From: Bacilli bacterium
GTDB lineage: Bacteria > Bacillota_I > Bacilli_A > RFN20 > CAG-826
Length of the DNA stretch: 64,000 nucleotides
NCBI GenBank assembly: GCA_017940265.1
Contig: JAGAYY010000050.1
Span: 1 to 64,000 of the forward strand
Direction: 5' to 3'
Position numbers and translations under genes: made by a program. Every line of letters starts with the position of its first letter. Positions within the stretch are counted from its first letter, which is position 1. Positions 61,607 to 64,000 of the stretch are shown here, piece by piece. The notes beneath the pieces are model-generated. The model did not search any database. It was not told the origin of the DNA and saw only the letters and a program-made list of their open reading frames with translations.

Positions 61607-62446
61607 ATGAGTCACTTAATTGCTAAAAATATCATGATTAATATGGTTGCTGAATTAATTGCGGAAAAATACAAACTTTCTTTGAAAGAGGCAAGAATTG
61701 AGTTGTACCGCTCTGAAATTATTTCCTTATTAGATGACGATGAAACAGGCCTCTATGGTGAGTCTCCACTTTATGTTTTCTCCTTATATGAATATTACAA
61801 AGCTAAACCAGTATTCATTTGGGACTTAGATGGAACATTAATTGATTCTTACGATATTATCGTCGATAGTCTTTGTCGTATCTATAAAGAGAAGATTGGT
61901 ATCGATTTAAATAGAGAAGATGTTTATAAAGAAGCCATCAGATATTCTGTTGGTCACTTTATCCAAGGCATGGAAAAACAGACTGGTATTAAGTTTGATG
62001 AACTAAAGGATAGATATTCACAAATATCTGGTGAAGAGAAATTAAAGATTAAGCCAATGAAACACGCTTTAGAGATATTAGAGTATCTAAAAGAACAAGG
62101 CATCCATAGTTATGTCTTTACCCATAGAGGTAGATCCACTGAACCAGTATTAAGAAACATTGGTATCTATGATTACTTTGATGAAATCATCACCAGTGTG
62201 GATCCCGCTTTCGCTAGAAAACCATTACCGGATTCAATTAACTACCTAGTGGATAAATATCATCTAGATAGAAATAACACCTACTATGTCGGTGATAGAA
62301 GCATGGATATTGAATGTGCAAATAACGCTCATATCAAAAGCATTATGTTCCTACCAAAAAATGGCTATGGATTAGCCACTGGCAAAGAAACATATATCAT
62401 TGAAGACTTATTAGATATAAAAGAGATTATTAAAAAAGCCCTTTAA
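61607..62446 (+). CDS. HAD-superfamily phosphatase with extra N-terminal domain
   Basis: 279 residues from the ATG at 61607, with GGAAGGAGG seven bases upstream; a TTG at 61571 overlaps a TTGACA box. Residues 1-65 form a small helical domain (ELIAEKYKLSLKEARIELYRSEIISLL) resembling DUF3791-like stand-alone proteins. Residues 70-279 are a HAD-IA phosphatase: FIWDLDGTLIDS, YVFTHRG, ARKPLPDSINYLVDKY and YVGDRSMDIECANNA. Likely a small-molecule (sugar- or glycolate-phosphate) phosphatase in the cytoplasm. Confidence 0.82.
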   Translation: MSHLIAKNIMINMVAELIAEKYKLSLKEARIELYRSEIISLLDDDETGLYGESPLYVFSLYEYYKAKPVFIWDLDGTLIDSYDIIVDSLCRIYKEKIGIDLNREDVYKEAIRYSVGHFIQGMEKQTGIKFDELKDRYSQISGEEKLKIKPMKHALEILEYLKEQGIHSYVFTHRGRSTEPVLRNIGIYDYFDEIITSVDPAFARKPLPDSINYLVDKYHLDRNNTYYVGDRSMDIECANNAHIKSIMFLPKNGYGLATGKETYIIEDLLDIKEIIKKAL

Positions 62447-62460
62447 TAGGGCTCTTTTAT
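62431..62460. terminator. Bidirectional terminator between convergent genes
   Basis: AGCCCT 62437-62442 pairs with AGGGCT 62448-62453, A-run before and T-rich run after; the HAD stop codon lies in the loop. Confidence 0.82.
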
Positions 62461-63917
62461 TATTGAATAGGATTTGTTACTGCGCCTAGTACAAGTGGTA
62501 AGCCACTTCTATCTTTAATGCAGTAGACGAATGGTTGATTCAAATTGACTTGATAACCATTACCTCGATAAGAATCCATACCAGAAGCATTTCCGAAGGT
62601 AATTGATTTAACAATCGTGCCATCTTCATCAAAACTAACGACTGTCTTTTGCTTTGTATAATCGATATATGATCTTTCAAAGTCGCGTTCAGAAGCATTT
62701 CCTAAACAATCGCCATATTTATCATAGATTTTTACAATACCTGCGCCTTTAACAATATCAGTCATTTCATTTTTACATGTTAATTCAAACTTAGGCATTG
62801 ATAGGCTAATTGGTTTATGATCTTTTTCCACTGGTTCTTTATTTAAGAAGTCACTGGCTAATAAATCAAAGATACTATCTTCGAGTTTTTTTGGCACAAA
62901 GTATTCCACAGAGTAGCCAAATCTATAGTCATCAGTGACTGAGACATAATCACCAAAGTTTTTGAATTCATTGATAATGACATGGTTCATAAACTTTGTT
63001 GTGGCGACGCTACCATCTAGAAGATGAAAATCATCATCTTTAGTATCTGCTGCAATATATTTGCTACTCCATCTATTATCAAAGTATAAGCTGGACATGA
63101 ATGTCATAAACGTATATTCATTAATTTCTAAATCTTTTACATTTAAGAAACCATCAGCGTTCACGCTTTGATCAACCCATTTAAGGATATTGTTAACATC
63201 TTGTGCTGAGTCATAGCTCATATCATAGACCTCAGCGCGTCTATTAGTTAAACCTTCTAAGAATGCTGGCTTGATAGAGTCTGCACGATGTGAGTCATAA
63301 AACACAGCGTTCTTGGTTTGAACTGTGCTCTTATCTTCCTTACTAGCGAATGAGTTAGAAACCATTGCTTTATAAACATTGCTTTCGCGGAAAGAAGTAT
63401 CACTTGTTCCTAAAGCATTATTCATTTCTTCAATTGTTTCAGAAGTGGATAACGCTAATGAGATAAGGTCCATCTGTGTATAGGCCATTAATGGTGAGTA
63501 TGCAAAGTTATTTGTTTTATCAAAACCACTGTAGGTCTTTTCCGCAAATTGATTCACATATGTCACGAAATCTTCATCAGCGGCCATGTAGTTCATCTTT
63601 TCATCATAGGTAATATGATTGAGATATTTGAATGTCTCACTTTCAATGAGATCAGCATCATACATGGAGAATCTAACTTTCCTAACACTGTCAGCAGTGT
63701 GTTCGTGAATCTGCATAGAGGAAAGGAAGAAATAAGAGAATCCTGTAAGTATAAATGTACATGCAGCACCAACTGAAATCAAAGCGGTTAACTTAATTGT
63801 TTTGAATAAAGTGTGGTGGGTTTTCTTTATTTCTACTCTATTATTTAATTCTTTATAACCCTTAGTGGCGGTTACTTTCTGGCTGTAAGCTTCTTTTAAT
63901 TTGTTTTTCAAACTCAT
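62460..63917 (-). CDS. Membrane-anchored serpin-fold protein, possible anti-sigma factor
   Basis: 485 residues. Residues 1-40 are basic and cytoplasmic, a single membrane segment spans about 41-66, and the outer part (about 110-485) is a serpin: NNFAYSPLMAYTQMDLISLAL, TFMTFMSSLYFDNRW, SLSMPKFEL and the closing NQPFVYCIKDRSGLPLVLGAVTNP. The hinge before the reactive loop reads DEDGTIVKSITFG; inhibitory serpins have small residues (Ala) where V, K, S and I occur here, so inhibition by loop insertion is doubtful. The start codon overlaps the TGA of an upstream sigma-factor-like gene (ATGA), the arrangement of an anti-sigma gene. The ribosome site GGAGGG is good. Confidence 0.82.
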   Translation of the reverse strand: MSLKNKLKEAYSQKVTATKGYKELNNRVEIKKTHHTLFKTIKLTALISVGAACTFILTGFSYFFLSSMQIHEHTADSVRKVRFSMYDADLIESETFKYLNHITYDEKMNYMAADEDFVTYVNQFAEKTYSGFDKTNNFAYSPLMAYTQMDLISLALSTSETIEEMNNALGTSDTSFRESNVYKAMVSNSFASKEDKSTVQTKNAVFYDSHRADSIKPAFLEGLTNRRAEVYDMSYDSAQDVNNILKWVDQSVNADGFLNVKDLEINEYTFMTFMSSLYFDNRWSSKYIAADTKDDDFHLLDGSVATTKFMNHVIINEFKNFGDYVSVTDDYRFGYSVEYFVPKKLEDSIFDLLASDFLNKEPVEKDHKPISLSMPKFELTCKNEMTDIVKGAGIVKIYDKYGDCLGNASERDFERSYIDYTKQKTVVSFDEDGTIVKSITFGNASGMDSYRGNGYQVNLNQPFVYCIKDRSGLPLVLGAVTNPIQ

Positions 63918-64000
63918 AAAAGTCCCTCCAAAAGTTTTTGTGTTTTTTTCTTTGCTCTGAAGTAGATGCCACGCATCGATGATGCTGTGGCTTTATAAAC
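63914..64000 (-). CDS. Probable ECF sigma factor, C-terminal fragment
   Basis: Open to the window edge; only the last 28 residues are present. The end ATASSMRGIYFRAKKKTQK followed by LLEGLL matches the final helix of sigma region 4, where a Ser/Thr-rich turn is followed by an R-x-x-x-R-A-x-K-K recognition helix. Its stop (TGA) overlaps the serpin start. The rest lies outside the window, so identity is a well-supported guess. Confidence 0.55.
   Translation of the reverse strand, partial: VYKATASSMRGIYFRAKKKTQKLLEGLL

Noticed and set aside
1-64000. Possible TGA-as-tryptophan code, as in Mollicutes-like relatives
   Set aside because: Trp is coded by TGG throughout, and TGA closes genes at 52492, 59188, 61428, 34147 (minus) and 63914 (minus), four of them at precise ATGA overlaps with the next start.

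Overview
The window is AT-rich DNA from a low-GC Gram-positive bacterium, most likely an uncultured gut member of the Bacilli/Erysipelotrichia side of the Bacillota. The reasons are Bacillota-type Shine-Dalgarno sites, many lipobox lipoproteins with long serine-rich stalks, LplB/YtcP/LipO-type sugar transport, and several toxin-antitoxin modules. TGA is a genuine stop but a rare one: it closes five genes, four of them at start/stop overlaps (52492, 59188, 61428 and the sigma-factor fragment at 63914) plus the minus-strand esterase at 34147. TAA and TAG close the rest. No tRNA, rRNA or CRISPR array was recognised.

Region 1 (1-3.9 kb): the 3' end of an IS605-type tnpB with its right end, then an ABC exporter and a nucleotidyltransferase-fold protein (a pair often seen in peptide-export clusters), then a membrane-bound XRE regulator. 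Region 2 (3.9-11.9 kb): one promoter, a 5' hairpin and a terminator frame an operon of four large surface lipoproteins with Ser-rich spacers and Ig-like modules. Region 3 (12-20.4 kb): a YefM-YoeB module with its operator, a P-type cation ATPase, a DUF4143 ATPase under a perfect palindrome, an XRE antitoxin-like gene on a leaderless promoter, and an M6-type metalloprotease lipoprotein. Region 4 (20.4-35 kb): an L-fucose/L-arabinose isomerase-family enzyme behind a dyad-rich leader, small membrane and lipoprotein genes, a possible new ncRNA, a double-HTH transmembrane regulator, a flavodoxin-family reductase, an AbiEi/AbiEii pair, a secreted tyrosine phosphatase and an orphan HigA.

Region 5 (34-60 kb) is the metabolic core: a polysaccharide utilisation locus for what looks like an acetylated beta-mannan or mannose-rich glycan. 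Surface lipoproteins with glycan-binding-like modules (36405, 47025) and a clan GH-A hydrolase (45465) would capture and cut the polymer. A binding protein with two LplB/YtcP-type permeases and an unusually long MsmX/UgpC-like ATPase would import the fragments. Two cytoplasmic GH130 phosphorylases would release mannose 1-phosphate, a phosphohexomutase would give mannose 6-phosphate, and ManA would give fructose 6-phosphate. Up to five esterase-like proteins (34147, 35155, 50715, 58466, 59185) would remove acyl groups. A LacI-family regulator heads the roughly 20-kb operon 39952-59904.

Region 6 (60-64 kb): an internally duplicated protein with a duplicated promoter region, an AbiEi-like gene on a leaderless promoter with only a 42-residue ORF where a toxin gene would be expected, a HAD phosphatase with an extra N-terminal domain, and, at the right edge on the minus strand, a membrane-anchored serpin-fold protein translationally coupled to what appears to be an ECF sigma factor. 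This last pair, which may be a serpin-type anti-sigma sensor, is the best candidate here for an undescribed system.
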